NCBI GenBank assembly: GCA_963924555.1
Contig: OZ004589.1
Coordinates: 3,100,001 to 3,164,000, forward strand
DNA from: Crambe crambe
Taxonomy: Eukaryota > Porifera > Demospongiae > Poecilosclerida > Crambeidae
Length of the DNA: 64,000 bases
Reading direction: 5' to 3'
Each line of letters starts with the position of its first letter. The stretch's first letter is position 1. The position numbers were made by a program, and so were the translations under genes. The notes beneath the pieces were generated by a model. The model saw nothing but the letters and a program-made list of their open reading frames with translations. It did not search any database and was not told where the DNA came from. Of this stretch, positions 21,501 through 31,785 are shown in pieces.

Positions 21501-24500
21501 GTGGGGAAAGATGTTTGTATCAGAGATTCAGTGGTAAATGTAGTAGTTGCAGGGGATATGGTGGAAGATGTGTTGGAACCATGGGGAGATGCAGTGGAAG
21601 ATGCAGAAGATGTACTTAAAGAAGGTGCAGGCACAATTGTGGTAATCTCGAGGTCCATCGTTGTGGTATAAGAAATCATTGAATCGTCTAGAACAGCATA
21701 ATAAGAGGCATAATAATCATGCCATTTGAATAGATAGCTATACTATGTACATACTCTGGCTATAATGATGCACATTCTACTAGCTAATCATTGAAGACAC
21801 TTACTACACTATTCACACTGTAGCTATATCTATTATGTGTTGCATATCTTTGGTATGGCTATAGTTGATGAGTATAATGCTTAATTTTATTCATACGTAT
21901 GGAAGTTAGCTATAGTGAATGCCATAAGCATAGTTGCCAACCGTCCCGATTTGGCCGGGACACTCACGATATTATAGCTCTTGTCCCGGTCCCGCCCGAC
22001 ATAGTGCTTTAACAATGACTTGTCCCGACAGATAGAGCTACAAGGTAGTCTCGCGGGCCAAGGAAAGAACTAAGTCTGCCCCGCGAGATAGTCTCCCTTC
22101 CCTCGCAGTTGGTAAGGGTTGACTACGCGAGACTTAGGTCTAGGTCTAAGTCTGCCCTGCGAGCTAGTCTCCCTTCCCCCGCAGTTGGTAAGGGTTGACT
22201 ACGCGAGACTACGGCCGGTCTAGGGTCGATCTATAATTCCCGGTCCCAAGTTTAAAGGTCAAGTTTAATCAAAATGGGCGTGTTTAATTAAAAGTGGGCG
22301 TGGTCGCGAAAATTTCGCGCGCGCACAGGCTGTCCCTATATTCCATTTCCAGAAGTTGGCAACTATGCATAAGAATATAGTGATTTATATGGCAGCTACT
22401 CAGAGATGACCAGAGATTGAGTCACTTTGCTCACTCTGCTAAGATAATGAACTTGTAGCTATTATGATAATTATTTCTAAGTAGGGATAGCCTGAAATCT
22501 AGCTGTGTTGTATGTACTGCAGCCTCGTATGAAAACGATTTACATCCACTGCCTATAGCTAGCTATGGGCTGTTGTAAATGTAGGGATTGTTTTCATACG
22601 AGGCTGCAGTACATTATATAACCCAGCTAGATTTCAACTTAACCTTTTATTTAGAAGAAATTTTTTGCACTAACTTGTTTTTCTTAGTGCTTGAATGTAA
22701 AGTAACTTTGTGTATGTAAAGAATTGAGGGTGGCAGTATTGATCATCACTTCAACTGAGAGTATGCAGTGATTATTTGACATGAGGCTACAGTACAGTAC
22801 TCCACAAAGCCAGATCTATACATAATTTTTTTTGTAAGTACATACACAGTCACTGGTTGAAGAATTTGTTTAATGTCTTGCAAGCCAGACCCCTTCTTGT
22901 GAGACTACATTAATTAAACTTTACAGCAACACCAATGTAAATGACATGTGCATGGCATGGTGAAGTGATCTGACAACACTACAGCCAAGTACTGGCAATA
23001 ATACTACTATAAAGGAAAAAAAATTTAATCTAAATAAAAAAGGCAAGTAGGGATGGCTAATGCGTATGATTCAAAAAAGTTCAGCAACAAGAGAGTGAAC
23101 TTCAGTCAAGTAGCTAACCCCTTTTACACATCACCAACTACGAGCTAACTATGTACTTCACTCCCCATGACAGGCCAAGATGAGAGTGAAGTAGGAATAG
23201 TTAGCTCATAGTTGGTGATGGGTAAGGGGTTAGCTACTTGACTGAACTTCACTCTCTTGTTGCTGAACTTTTTTGAACCATACACAATAGCTATACCTAC
23301 TTGCCTTTTTTATTTAGAATAAATATTTTTTTCCTTTACTTGTTCATCTGCCTTTTTGATGTAATGCAGGTAGAGACAAAAGTATGGTGGAGTCTATGTT
23401 TCCAGCTGGCATAATATTCTTGTAAGCAGCCAAAAGTAGCTACAGCGGTTTTCCAAAACCTTGCAACACAGAAGTGGAAAGCGGAAATGATTGGAGCCTA
23501 CTGGTTGGTCAGATTGCTCATATTGATCATGTGACTGGCTTCTGCAGTTGCAAGATTTTAGAAAACCGCTGTACATCGCTATAGAGACAGAAGCACTGAG
23601 CATGCGTAGTACACTCGCGCGGGCTATAAATTTTTATTTTTTAATTTTTTTATGCAATTAAATATTTAACCGCGCGCGTGCGGTTTGTAGTGAATTATAA
23701 GCACTCGCGCGCCCCTCGGGCTTCGCCCGGGCCTAGCGCCTCGTGCTTCGCCGCGCCCGGGCCTCGTGCTTCGCCCGGGCCTCGTGCTTCGCCCGGGCCT
23801 CGTGCTTCGCCCGGGCCTCGTGCTTATAAGCAATAGTTAGAACACGGTAGTCTGGTGATTATGGCCAATAACAACCGAATCCGAGGGCGCAGCCCGAGGA
23901 TAAGGTTGTTTATTTGGCCATAATCACCACGACTACCATGTTGTAACTGTTATATATCCCCAGGGCGCACGATTTCATTGGTCGGTCTGTATAGCTAGAG
24001 CGTAGCTACCCCTTAGTTACGAAACAAAACGAAAACTCCTGCCATGGCTTGTCCCTGTCCTGTGATGTGCCGTTGTTCAGACGCCAACTCTAGCCTCGTG
24101 CTCTCAAGCAAGACTACGAACTACGAGGCTCCTCCCATGCCCACCACACCCAGCTATTAACGAGTTCCTCCACCCACGTTTTGTGTTTGCTAGCGACAGC
24201 GAAGCTAGCGGAAGGTATGACGCCAAATACCAAAGGGCCTTAGAAATAACAAGTAAGGGAAAAAGCATTTCGTGAAATGAAAAAAAGATGTAGGGATGAC
24301 CACTGCTCAAAAAAGTAAGGAAACAAGAAGGATGGAAATGGGATCAATCTTTGTTCTGTATATCCAGCCAACAATCCCTACATATACGTACATTACTACA
24401 GTATAATCTGAAGTTACCCGACGTATATGTAGGGATTGTTGGCTGGATATACAGAACAAAGATTGATCCCATTTCCATCCTTCTTGTTTCCTTACTTTTT

Positions 24501-27500
24501 TGAGCAGTGGTCATCCCTACATCTTTTTTTCATTTCACGAAATGCTTTTTCCCTTACTTGTTCCTGGTCTTTTTTCCTCTCTTTTATGGTTTTAGCTATG
24601 ATTAGAGTTCATTCTTCTATGTGTATGCAGGGACAGATGAAAGAAGTTCTCCAATAGTTCTCCAATACCAGCCCAATCATTATCGAGTCAAGGTGTTGTG
24701 TAGTTGAGCCATACTTGGAGGTCGAAGATGCTGAAATAGAGTCTACCGTGGTGAATCTAAATCCCCGAATCGATACAGTAGCCTATCATCATCATTATCC
24801 AGAGCTAGAGCTAGCTAGCTAGCTAGCTAGAGACAGCTGAGTAATATTATGATTTCAAATAATTGGATATTCAAATACATGCGCATGCGTATTATAGAAA
24901 AGATGGCTTCCTAATTGAATTAGTCGAGTGCTGTGCTCCATAGTGTCTCCTTTTTCATCGACTCTTTCGAGGATCAACGAGTAGAAAAGATCGTAGTTGG
25001 TAGAATTTGGAGTGGATTTATCCAGAAATCATGGCTGTAGCTTGAGTGGTTCGAGAGATATGGTTGTCTAAGAAGAAGAATAAGAATAATAATAATAATA
25101 GAGAAGAAGAAGAATATAGCGATTTACCTGCTTGCCGTATTTCTGAAACGGTAAGCTCCCTGGTCCTGAAACTTGGTCTGCACAGTGTAGTAGGCTCTAG
25201 TAGGCTGGATAATCATTCACAGTAGCTTTTGTTAGGTCTAAGTGGGAGAACTAGAATTTCACTTTAGTATTAGTCTATAGGCGGCGCGCGCGGCCGTCCG
25301 AGTCATCCCTACATAGAGAGTGCTACCGCACTCTCTGATTTCTTCTTGTGGAAAATTGCAAAAAAAAAAAGAAGTTTCCTTGTGACCCAGCACCAGATGA
25401 CTTCTTCATTTTCCAACAATCAGCTATAAACTACCCAGAGACAGAAATAGATTCTTTAGTAATAGTTAATGACAATGTTATAGACTGATCGTTAACTTCA
25501 TAATCATCTTCTTCCAACAGTCAGCTATAAACTACCAACATAATACAGAGACAGAAATAAACTCTTTAGTAATAGCTAGGTAATGACAATGTTATCTGAT
25601 CATTATCTCATAGATTATCTTCATTATCATCTTCTTCCAACAGTCAGCTTCAGAAAACCTAAAACTGTTGTTATTCATAGCCTGGGGAACAGTGCGTTTA
25701 TGAGTCATAACGCACTTTACCCTAAGGGAGGGAATTTATGACAGTAAGAGCACTTTTCTCTATGGGAGTAAATGTATTAGGTGGGATATATTCATAGATA
25801 CTACAGTATATTACTCATGTATGTACAGTATCTATGTTATAATTCGACTACACAGTCGTTACGCAACCTTAAATTTTAATTTTTTATGACGTCATGTTTG
25901 ACTTGCCACGTGGGCAATTTTTTGTTGAAGAAGTGGTAGGTAGTTCTAGCCTCTCTACTCTCCTTTAGAGCAGTTTTCAGTGGCCACGCTTGAAGTACCT
26001 ATGCAGGAAAGCTGTAAAAACAAGCTATGTGTTTATGGAGTGTAGATAGCTGGGCACTCTGTTTTTAACGGGGAACTTCTGTTAGATGGATTAAAGAGCT
26101 GTACTTGGGTCTCGTTGGAAAGCGCTCTAGGACAACATTGGAAAGCGTGCACAATTCAATAACCAGGTATGTTAAAGATAGTTATTTTAGCAGTAGATAT
26201 GTCATTTTAAAGTAGATGTATAGGTGTCGAAAAATATAATCCACGAGATTACAGAATGATAATAATAATAGAGCTACAATAAATCCATCTATCATCCTCA
26301 CTTTCAATTTCAAAGTCAATTTCATCTTAAAAAACGAAGTCCATAATATCAATATCATGATCTCTCTCTGTGGTGTTGCAGCAGTTTCTGCATTCATATC
26401 CAGCTGAGCAAGAGTTCGCCTTCTTTCTACAATTGGTTCGCACACCTGTAACCTCTTATCAAACTCTCAAGTCTATTCCTGATGGTCTTGATGTTTTCAT
26501 TAGTGTCTCACACTACAGCGAGTGAGTTATTCTTTATGGACCATCTGTAATAATTATGATAGTGACTGAAGTATTGTCCCCACAGGTACAGAACCCAGCA
26601 GGATCTCTTCCAGTGCTTCATTGGAGGCTGTCATCCCATTTTCAAATTTTGTTCTGAACCACGGATGTCATCAAGCCATTTATGATGCTGTTCTTCCACC
26701 GACAATCCCAGGTTATTGAACATAGAGTAGTGGGTGGCCGGACATTGTGTAATAAAACCTTTTGAAGTACACCGTACCCACTAATTGTAGGAATTCCAAA
26801 TAGCCTGACTTCCAGTTTAAGGGTAACCCTTAGGCAGCTTTAGTATTAGCCAGTGGCTAGTTGGTTCGCCTTGTGCCCATTTTGGACACTAAAGTTATAA
26901 AATAAAAAAAAGGTTCCTGAAGCAGTACTTCTAGTAATAAGGAAGCAGAAAAGTGGCTTTACCTATCCCACTGAAAAAGGACACATAATCACAGCCAGTA
27001 CATACCAACAGTGTCTGAAGAACATGGGGGAACTCTGATGGTGTGAGCTTGCCTAGCTCTGGATCAGTAGTCTGACGTAGCCGACCCTTTACCTTCCTTT
27101 TCTTGGGGGCGGGGGAAGGAGAAAGGGTCTGGTGACTCTAGCATCAACGACTTGTGTCGCGCATGAAAAACAACATGCACTTGGATTCATCATGTGATAT
27201 AGCCATAAACTTTTGTTTCTACCACTTTTTGGAGCCTGCCCCTTGCTTTTCTATGGGATCAAGATCGACTCAATAAGCCCTTGATGGGATCGATTGTGGC
27301 TGTAGCTAGCTGTTTCAAGTGAGATGAGAAGTTATCAGCAGGTGGATCAATTGACTTATACGGCATTATGAGGCTAGGGGAGCGAGCATTAGGTATATGG
27401 GACGTACTATTCAAACACTGTTGTGACTCCAAGGCTCTTGTCACTTGATCCCCACTTCTTAGACTCTCCAAGAATTCTCCTTTCTCTAACTAGCTACTGC

Positions 27501-29820
27501 TTTTCACGCAAATTACTTGCGCACGGTTTATGATTGCCATGATGTAATGTTCAAAAATGACACAAGTTGTATATGCTAGAGTCACCAGACCCTTTCTCCT
27601 TCCCCCCACCCCCAAGAAAAGGAAGGTAAAGGGTCGGCTACACCAGACTACTGGATCAGCTTCTAAGGCCATGATCAGATTTTTGAGGTGAAAGAGCCTT
27701 AACTCTCTGGCACTATAAAGGCTGATTTATGCAATTATGTCCTTGTTTTTGGAAAAGTAACCAGCCACCTAGGTGTATGGCTAGGATCTGTAAGTACCCT
27801 TGTTATATCCCTTCTGCAGGTTTGACAGATTACTCCATCTTCAGGGACATCAAGGCTTGATATGTACCTGTAACCCTCTACATTTTTCCACTTGGATGGC
27901 GTATTCAGATGGATTTTTCCATGGCAGAGGTAGCAAGCTTCTGTGAGGCTGGTGGTCTGCTCTGTCATTGCACTATAGCTATATGTATTAGTGTACTGAT
28001 AACCTTTTATTCGTTTATTCCTTCTCTCCCTCAGAATACACTCAGCAGCAGTTGAAATACTAATAGGATGTGTTTACCTACTTATCAACCTACATACAAT
28101 TATAAGCCACAAGTACACTTACCTTAACCACTTTCAGCTGCACAGTGAATGCAGCTGGACTTTGCACGCGCTAAGTACACTGCTGCCGATCGTGCACAAG
28201 TCCATACTTGGATGATTGTAAGCTAAGGATGTCTGAATAGTGTTGGAGAAAGTAAAGCTTTAGATCTGTGTCGAAAAATATTATACCACGCTAGTTAGTA
28301 CATCCTTTCAAAACAGGTATGTTGCGTGTTTGGTGCCCATGCAAGTGGATTTTGGCAGTTGTAAGCGATTAAGTGTGTTAATAGTGTACTAGGAAGGTTG
28401 TGTGTCCTCGCTAACAAATTTCAAGTCCAAGAATGCACAGGTAACGGAATAAAAAACGTTTTCTAGAGGTGCTGTTTTGATTCACCGTGCACCTACGGCA
28501 AGAATTGACATTTCCGGTAAAATTAAATTTCAATGGGGCTCAATTGACTTCCGGTTTGGTTGCGTAACGACTGTACAAACCTAGCGCTTGGTTAATAACT
28601 ATTACATACATATAGTAGAAATCTCTCAGCCGACTCTCTAGTGTGGGGCTCGCTCATGCTCGCCCCAATCATAATAATGTGTTGCATTATTTGGTATAGT
28701 TGATGAAAGGAAAAAAATTCATGCTAAATAAAAGGCCATGTAGGGTTAGTCTGTACTTTAACAGTTTCTGTCAACAAAAATCAATATTATGCTGCCTTCA
28801 ATAATAATCCCTACATCACTGCCTCCCACTGTCAGTATAAAAGTGTTCTGCTGATTTATTCATACAATGTTTGGAATGGCATAAGAATAGTGATTTATAT
28901 AGTAGCTACTCAGAGATGACCAGAGATTGAGTCAGTTTGCTCACTAAGATTAAGAACTTGAGAAACCTTGCATATAATAATTATGTACTTCATAATATTA
29001 TAATACCTAGAATGGCATGGCAGGTTCATACATGCTTTTTGGAGTGGGAAAGTTACTTTGTGCCAAGGGTTGAGCACCTATGAAATAATCTTACTTGATA
29101 GTGTGATGCATATTCTTTCTTTTTGATTGACAAGTTCACAGCAGAAACATCCTGTTGGACTCATAGCATTATTTCTTCTGTTCAAAATAACCTGTTGGCT
29201 ACCTCGATTCCTATAGAAATCTTGATTACCCATAGAGATGGGAACAACACTCCCATCAGGATAATACCACTCCCCATTTCTTGTTTCATTCTTTTCACTT
29301 GTACAGCAGTCAGTCCTTGTCGTCATGCAGATCACACCATCTGCACCCTCACCAACAGAAGTTAGAGGTATGGTCTCATTGCTTGTGTAAGTCTCATCTT
29401 TGAACACAATACTAAGACCTGCAAATTAATACAAAAAAGGGCAACAAGTTGGTGATATGTCATGGTTTTAGGGAAATCACAAACATTGTAGGATGAGCTC
29501 ACATACCAAGCAAAGAACTCCAACATTAGAATGTACATCGTATCAAAATACATATATTTTTCTCCGCCAATTAACTTTAACTCTTTGTGATGTGGGCTCA
29601 CTTTGCATAAATTTTTCACATTATGCACCCCCCCCCCCCCCCCCCCCCCCATGCAAATAATAATAATTATTGTCTTGATACACTTCCAAGGTTTCATCTA
29701 CTTATGATAACATATCTGGCTCATATTTCCTGGTCTCATGCATGCATTATGTAGGTATAACTTACTTTGTGCATCTACAATTCCCAGTAGGAATAAGCAG
29801 CAATACACTATTGTAATCAT
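16668..29820 (-). CDS. Receptor-type protein tyrosine phosphatase (receptor copy A), 18 exons
   Basis: A membrane receptor predicted to dephosphorylate tyrosines in the cytoplasm. Exons by position: 29766-29820, 29095-29418, 21144-21687, 20652-20821, 20478-20566, 20306-20393, 20168-20244, 20068-20104, 19917-20011, 19447-19581, 18872-19171, 18420-18569, 18218-18317, 18078-18151, 17885-18019, 17106-17410, 16832-16967, 16668-16751. All have GT-AG edges, phases match at every join, and the total is 2898 nt (965 aa). Order: signal peptide, one Ig-like domain, Ser/Thr-rich stalk, transmembrane helix (~277-306), basic juxtamembrane segment, PTP D1, PTP D2, ending near [15 protein letters not shown]. 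Linking the first two exons to the rest across a 7.4-kb repeat-filled intron is inference, supported by phase and by the matching layout in copy Y. Confidence 0.82.
19728..19756. repeat. Isolated copy of the agagagtgc hairpin end
   Basis: Reads tatcagagagtgtggtagca then ttctctatgtaggg, the reverse complement of the hairpin that ends the tandem units at 10.0-11.0 kb. It lies inside an intron of receptor A. Confidence 0.5.
20425..20448. repeat. Poly-C tract in an intron of receptor A
   Basis: 24 consecutive C in the intron between exons 20478-20566 and 20306-20393, close to the branch/acceptor side of that intron. Confidence 0.9.
21144..21687 (-). other. Ser/Thr-rich stalk and transmembrane exon of receptor A
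   Basis: 544-nt exon. About 120 residues rich in Ser, Thr, Pro and Ala (repeats of the type [10 protein letters not shown]) look like an O-glycosylated mucin-like stalk. A hydrophobic helix follows ([20 protein letters not shown]), then a basic stop-transfer segment in the next exon. The exon at 54889-55092 in copy Y matches both ends of this one but lacks the middle repeats and the helix. Confidence 0.85.
21929..22367. mobile_element. Non-autonomous DNA transposon, catagttgccaac ends
   Basis: 439 bp with 13-bp inverted ends CATAGTTGCCAAC, flanked by cataag on both sides (21923-21928, 22368-22373). The duplicate region at 55320-55345 reads straight through without it. The interior holds two ~78-bp tandem copies (about 22063-22205, each containing ggtaagggttgactacgcga). 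No ORF. It might be hAT-related, but the duplication seen is 6 bp. Confidence 0.8.
22471..22677. mobile_element. Foldback MITE, family A (left tip missing)
   Basis: Palindrome centred on 'tatagctagctata' with arms shared with 458-714 (gtagggattgttttcatacg). The left outer ~25 bp are lost. It is duplicated at 55431-55654. Confidence 0.8.
23011..23344. mobile_element. Foldback MITE, family C
   Basis: Arms of ~145 bp (aaaggaaaaaaaatttaatc ... caagtagggatggc, then gttcagcaacaagagagtga) return inverted to ttcctttacttgtt. It shares the outer end design of families A and B but has an unrelated inner arm. A deleted copy lies at 56977-57178. Confidence 0.82.
23438..23585. repeat. Short inverted-repeat element
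   Basis: Imperfect ~35-bp inverted ends (agctacagcggttttccaaa and tagaaaaccgctgtacatcg) enclose ~80 bp. It is a small MITE candidate with no coding capacity. Confidence 0.6.
23690..23826. repeat. GC-rich 18-bp minisatellite
   Basis: About five copies of cgcccgggcctcgtgctt after a less regular lead-in with cgcgcgcg. It stands out against the AT-rich surroundings. Confidence 0.85.
23831..23953. repeat. Palindromic element
   Basis: Inverted arms of ~45 bp: the left contains ggtagtctggtgattatggc and the right gccataatcaccacgactac, with a ~25-bp centre. It directly follows the GC minisatellite. Confidence 0.7.
24248..24562. mobile_element. Foldback MITE, family B (second intact copy)
   Basis: Nearly identical to 8944-9258 along both arms. 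It is followed by the same dispersed unit as the other copies. Confidence 0.88.
24563..25099. repeat. Dispersed repeat unit (copy 3 of 3)
   Basis: Matches 9259-9781 closely, including the small duplicated agttctccaat and the terminal AAGAAGAAT microsatellite. Confidence 0.7.
25100..25341. repeat. Single unit of the ~241-bp satellite
   Basis: Same sequence as the tandem units at 9782-10746, ending in the hairpin agtgctaccgcactctctgat. The array, the dispersed unit and MITE B keep the same order here as at 8.9-10.7 kb, so the whole block was copied. Confidence 0.85.
25401..25650. repeat. Two diverged ~120-bp tandem units plus partial third
   Basis: Units begin cttcttc...caac(a)gtcagctataaac and contain ttagtaatag and gacaatgttat. 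No gene is seen in 25342-25852. Confidence 0.75.
25853..28573. mobile_element. CAGTC-end DNA transposon 1 (2721 bp, coding remnants)
   Basis: Inverted ends CAGTCGTTACGCAACC, flanked by the 4-bp duplicate taca (25849-25852 and 28574-28577). The subterminal regions hold TGACGTCA (25887) and acttccggt (28547), motifs shared with the two other CAGTC elements. It carries decayed minus-strand coding sequence (26327-27968) and a ~100-bp internal inverted repeat (about 27058-27165 against 27555-27660). It lies in the large intron of receptor A. I cannot place it in a named superfamily. Confidence 0.82.
26327..27968 (-). pseudogene. Remnant of a CxxC / GCDY-GIGK / CXC protein inside CAGTC transposon 1
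   Basis: Fragments lie in order on one strand. The N-terminus (ATG 27968) has a two-CxxC zinc site: CYLC, then [17 protein letters not shown]. Near 26952-27060 is [18 protein letters not shown]. Near 26581-26617 is [14 protein letters not shown]. After a GT-AG-like break comes a Cys cluster [13 protein letters not shown] ending at 26327. I know these motifs as occurring together in an uncharacterised protein family expanded in cnidarians, sponges and fish. GCD-x-SFF-x-GIGK resembles the helix-hairpin region of FEN1/XPG-type nucleases. Stops and frame changes between the motifs make this copy non-functional. The link to transposition is inference from its position between the element ends. Confidence 0.6.
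28704..28830. mobile_element. Foldback MITE, family D (half copy)
   Basis: Left arm only: gaaaggaaaaaaattcatgc ... catgtagggttagtctgtac to atccctacatcactgcctcc. It matches the right arm of 47023-47265 in inverse orientation. Confidence 0.65.
29095..29820 (-). other. Signal peptide and Ig-like exons of receptor A
   Basis: Exon 29766-29820 encodes [18 protein letters not shown], a clear signal peptide, ending in phase 1. Exon 29095-29418 (324 nt) encodes an Ig-like domain of the window's own type: [37 protein letters not shown], then [11 protein letters not shown]. The matching exons of copy Y (61092-61152, 60009-60332) have the same lengths modulo 3 and the same splice phases. Confidence 0.85.
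29628..29650. repeat. Poly-C tract
   Basis: 23 consecutive C in the intron between the signal-peptide and Ig exons of receptor A. Confidence 0.9.
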
Positions 29821-30510
29821 TATTTAAGAGAGAAAATCACAGTCACTCAACACCAACTAGCTAGCTATTAATGCTCTTTTGACCACTAAAATTGTACTGA
29901 AAATAAATATAGTCATTAGCTACAATTATAGCATTGTTAAAATTGTCAAACTGCTCCTGCTAGTCTTTAGCTAGGTGCAGAGTAAGCTATGTTGAAGCAC
30001 TCACTATAGCTTTCAATTTGTACATCTACATTTGCTAAAACATAACTATTGCTTAATTTGGTTGTATCACTATTGTTTACACTATGTAGCTTTCATATTG
30101 AAACATAGTCTGTTTGTGTTGCTAGCTATTTCCTTTATCAAACATCCATGCCATACACTTCATTGTTATTGTACATCTCTCTTTGCTTGCTGACAGACAT
30201 AAGGTCAATTGAACTACACTCAAACAGCATTATTGGTTCTGAAAGTAGACCCAGCTACGTAGCCTATCTTGATCATCACAAGTTTTAGGAAGATGGTGAA
30301 TCCATGCATGCATGCAGAGTACAGAATCATTTAATCTCCATGATATCTTAAATTACTCTCTAAAGAGGAAAGAGGTGTAAAATAATCACTACTATATATC
30401 CAGAAGATTGGCCTATACATTTACCTGTTGACAGAATGCTATACAATATATAGTCTGGACAGGAATCATTTCAGATCTAAGTTCCTCATGGACGGTATAA
30501 TGATGGTACT

Positions 30511-30893
30511 TGTGAGTTTGCGCACTTGCCCACCCTCTAATGTCCAAGCGGTAGCAACAATAAAAATGTTAATTAGAAGTTACATACAGGTAGAAGGTGA
30601 GTCAAGACACAGAACTGAAGGGAGATATAAAAGTTAGAGAACTTAAGGATAGGAATGGCCAATAGGATTGAGATATATATATAGCAGACCAATAGAATTA
30701 GAGATGACATAATGATAAGAATACATGTAGGAATGATGTTAGAATCACAAGTCAATGTACTAATTACAATAACCACAACAGAAGTAACAAATGCACACAA
30801 TGAATTGCTTGTAACCAACAATAACTAAATAATGAACAAAAGTAAACATATATAGTCTTACAGTTGAAGTGTTTGGTATGCTTGGACGTCACA
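30511..30893 (-). repeat. LTR (3' LTR of retrotransposon 2)
   Basis: 383 bp, starts tgtgagtttgcgc and ends cttggacgtcaca. A G-rich polypurine tract (aagttgggggga on the element strand, 30894-30905) lies directly inside it. Confidence 0.92.
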
Positions 30894-30903
30894 TCCCCCC
30901 AAC

Positions 30904-31785
30904 TTAGGTGGGAGCCAGTGGTCCGGAGTCAAGTTCCAGCCAGGCCTGTCGGCTTAATCCATCTGCGTCCAAGTGAGATAGTCCAGCCTTGTGTTCAACC
31001 TCAAAAGAGAATGGCTGCAGGGCCAAACACCACCTGGTTAAACGGCTATTGGTGTTCCGCATCTGGTTGAGATGGAGAAGAGCTTTGTGGTCCGTTCTGA
31101 GGATGAAAGATTGTCCCAGCAAGTAGAATGAAAAATGCTTTACTGCCTCGACCACACTGAGGAGCTCAATCTCGGTTGCCGAGTAGTTTTTCTCTCTCTC
31201 TAAGAGCCTTCGGCTAAAGTATGCAACAGGCCTGTCCTGGTTTGAGTTGTCAGGTTGGGTAAGTACTGCTCCCAGGCCCACATAGGATGCATCGGTGTGG
31301 AGCCTGAATTGTTTCGTATAATCAGGAGCAACTAGGACATTATCTGAGGTCAGTTGAGTTTTGATCTTTTCGAATGCCTGCTGGTGTTTCTCCTTCCACG
31401 GCAAGATATCTGGAGAGGTTTTCTTCAGCAAGGTGTTGAGTGTAGCAGCCGTCGACCCATAGTCTGGAATAAACTTCCTGTAGTATCCTGAGAGTCCGAG
31501 GAAGGCTCTCAGGTCCTTCTTCCTTTTTGGTACTCGGAATTGCTCTACAGCTAATGTCTTTGCTGCCTGCGGTCGAAGATGGCCACGTCCCACTGTGTGT
31601 CCGAGAAAGTCGATTGTCGGGCGAACAAAGGAACACTTTCGGAGTTTGGTAGTTAGCCCAGCTTTCCTTAGAGCTATGAAAGTCTCTCTCAGATCAGATA
31701 GATGCTGGTCCCATGTGTCACTGGTAATCAGAATGTCGTCTATGTATGCAGTGCTTCTTGGTAAGTATTTCAGCACTCTGTCCAT
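30904..31785 (-). pseudogene. RT C-terminal part and RNase H (retrotransposon 2)
   Basis: 293-codon open frame beginning inside RT just before the palm motif AYIDDILI. It continues through LGHTVGRGHL and RAFLGLSGYYRKFIP to RNase H: HTDASYVGLGAVL, YFSRRLLERE, RTDHKALLHL. It is out of frame with the upstream INT-RT frame, so RT is split. Confidence 0.88.

Noticed and set aside
21309..21671. Acidic Val/Glu/Asp-rich frame on the plus strand (and its like at 54897)
   Set aside because: Opposite strand of the Ser/Thr-rich stalk exons, whose splice sites and phases support the minus strand.
27490..27672. Open frame [15 protein letters not shown]...
   Set aside because: It lies over the internal inverted repeat of CAGTC element 1 and does not match the motif series of the coding remnant.
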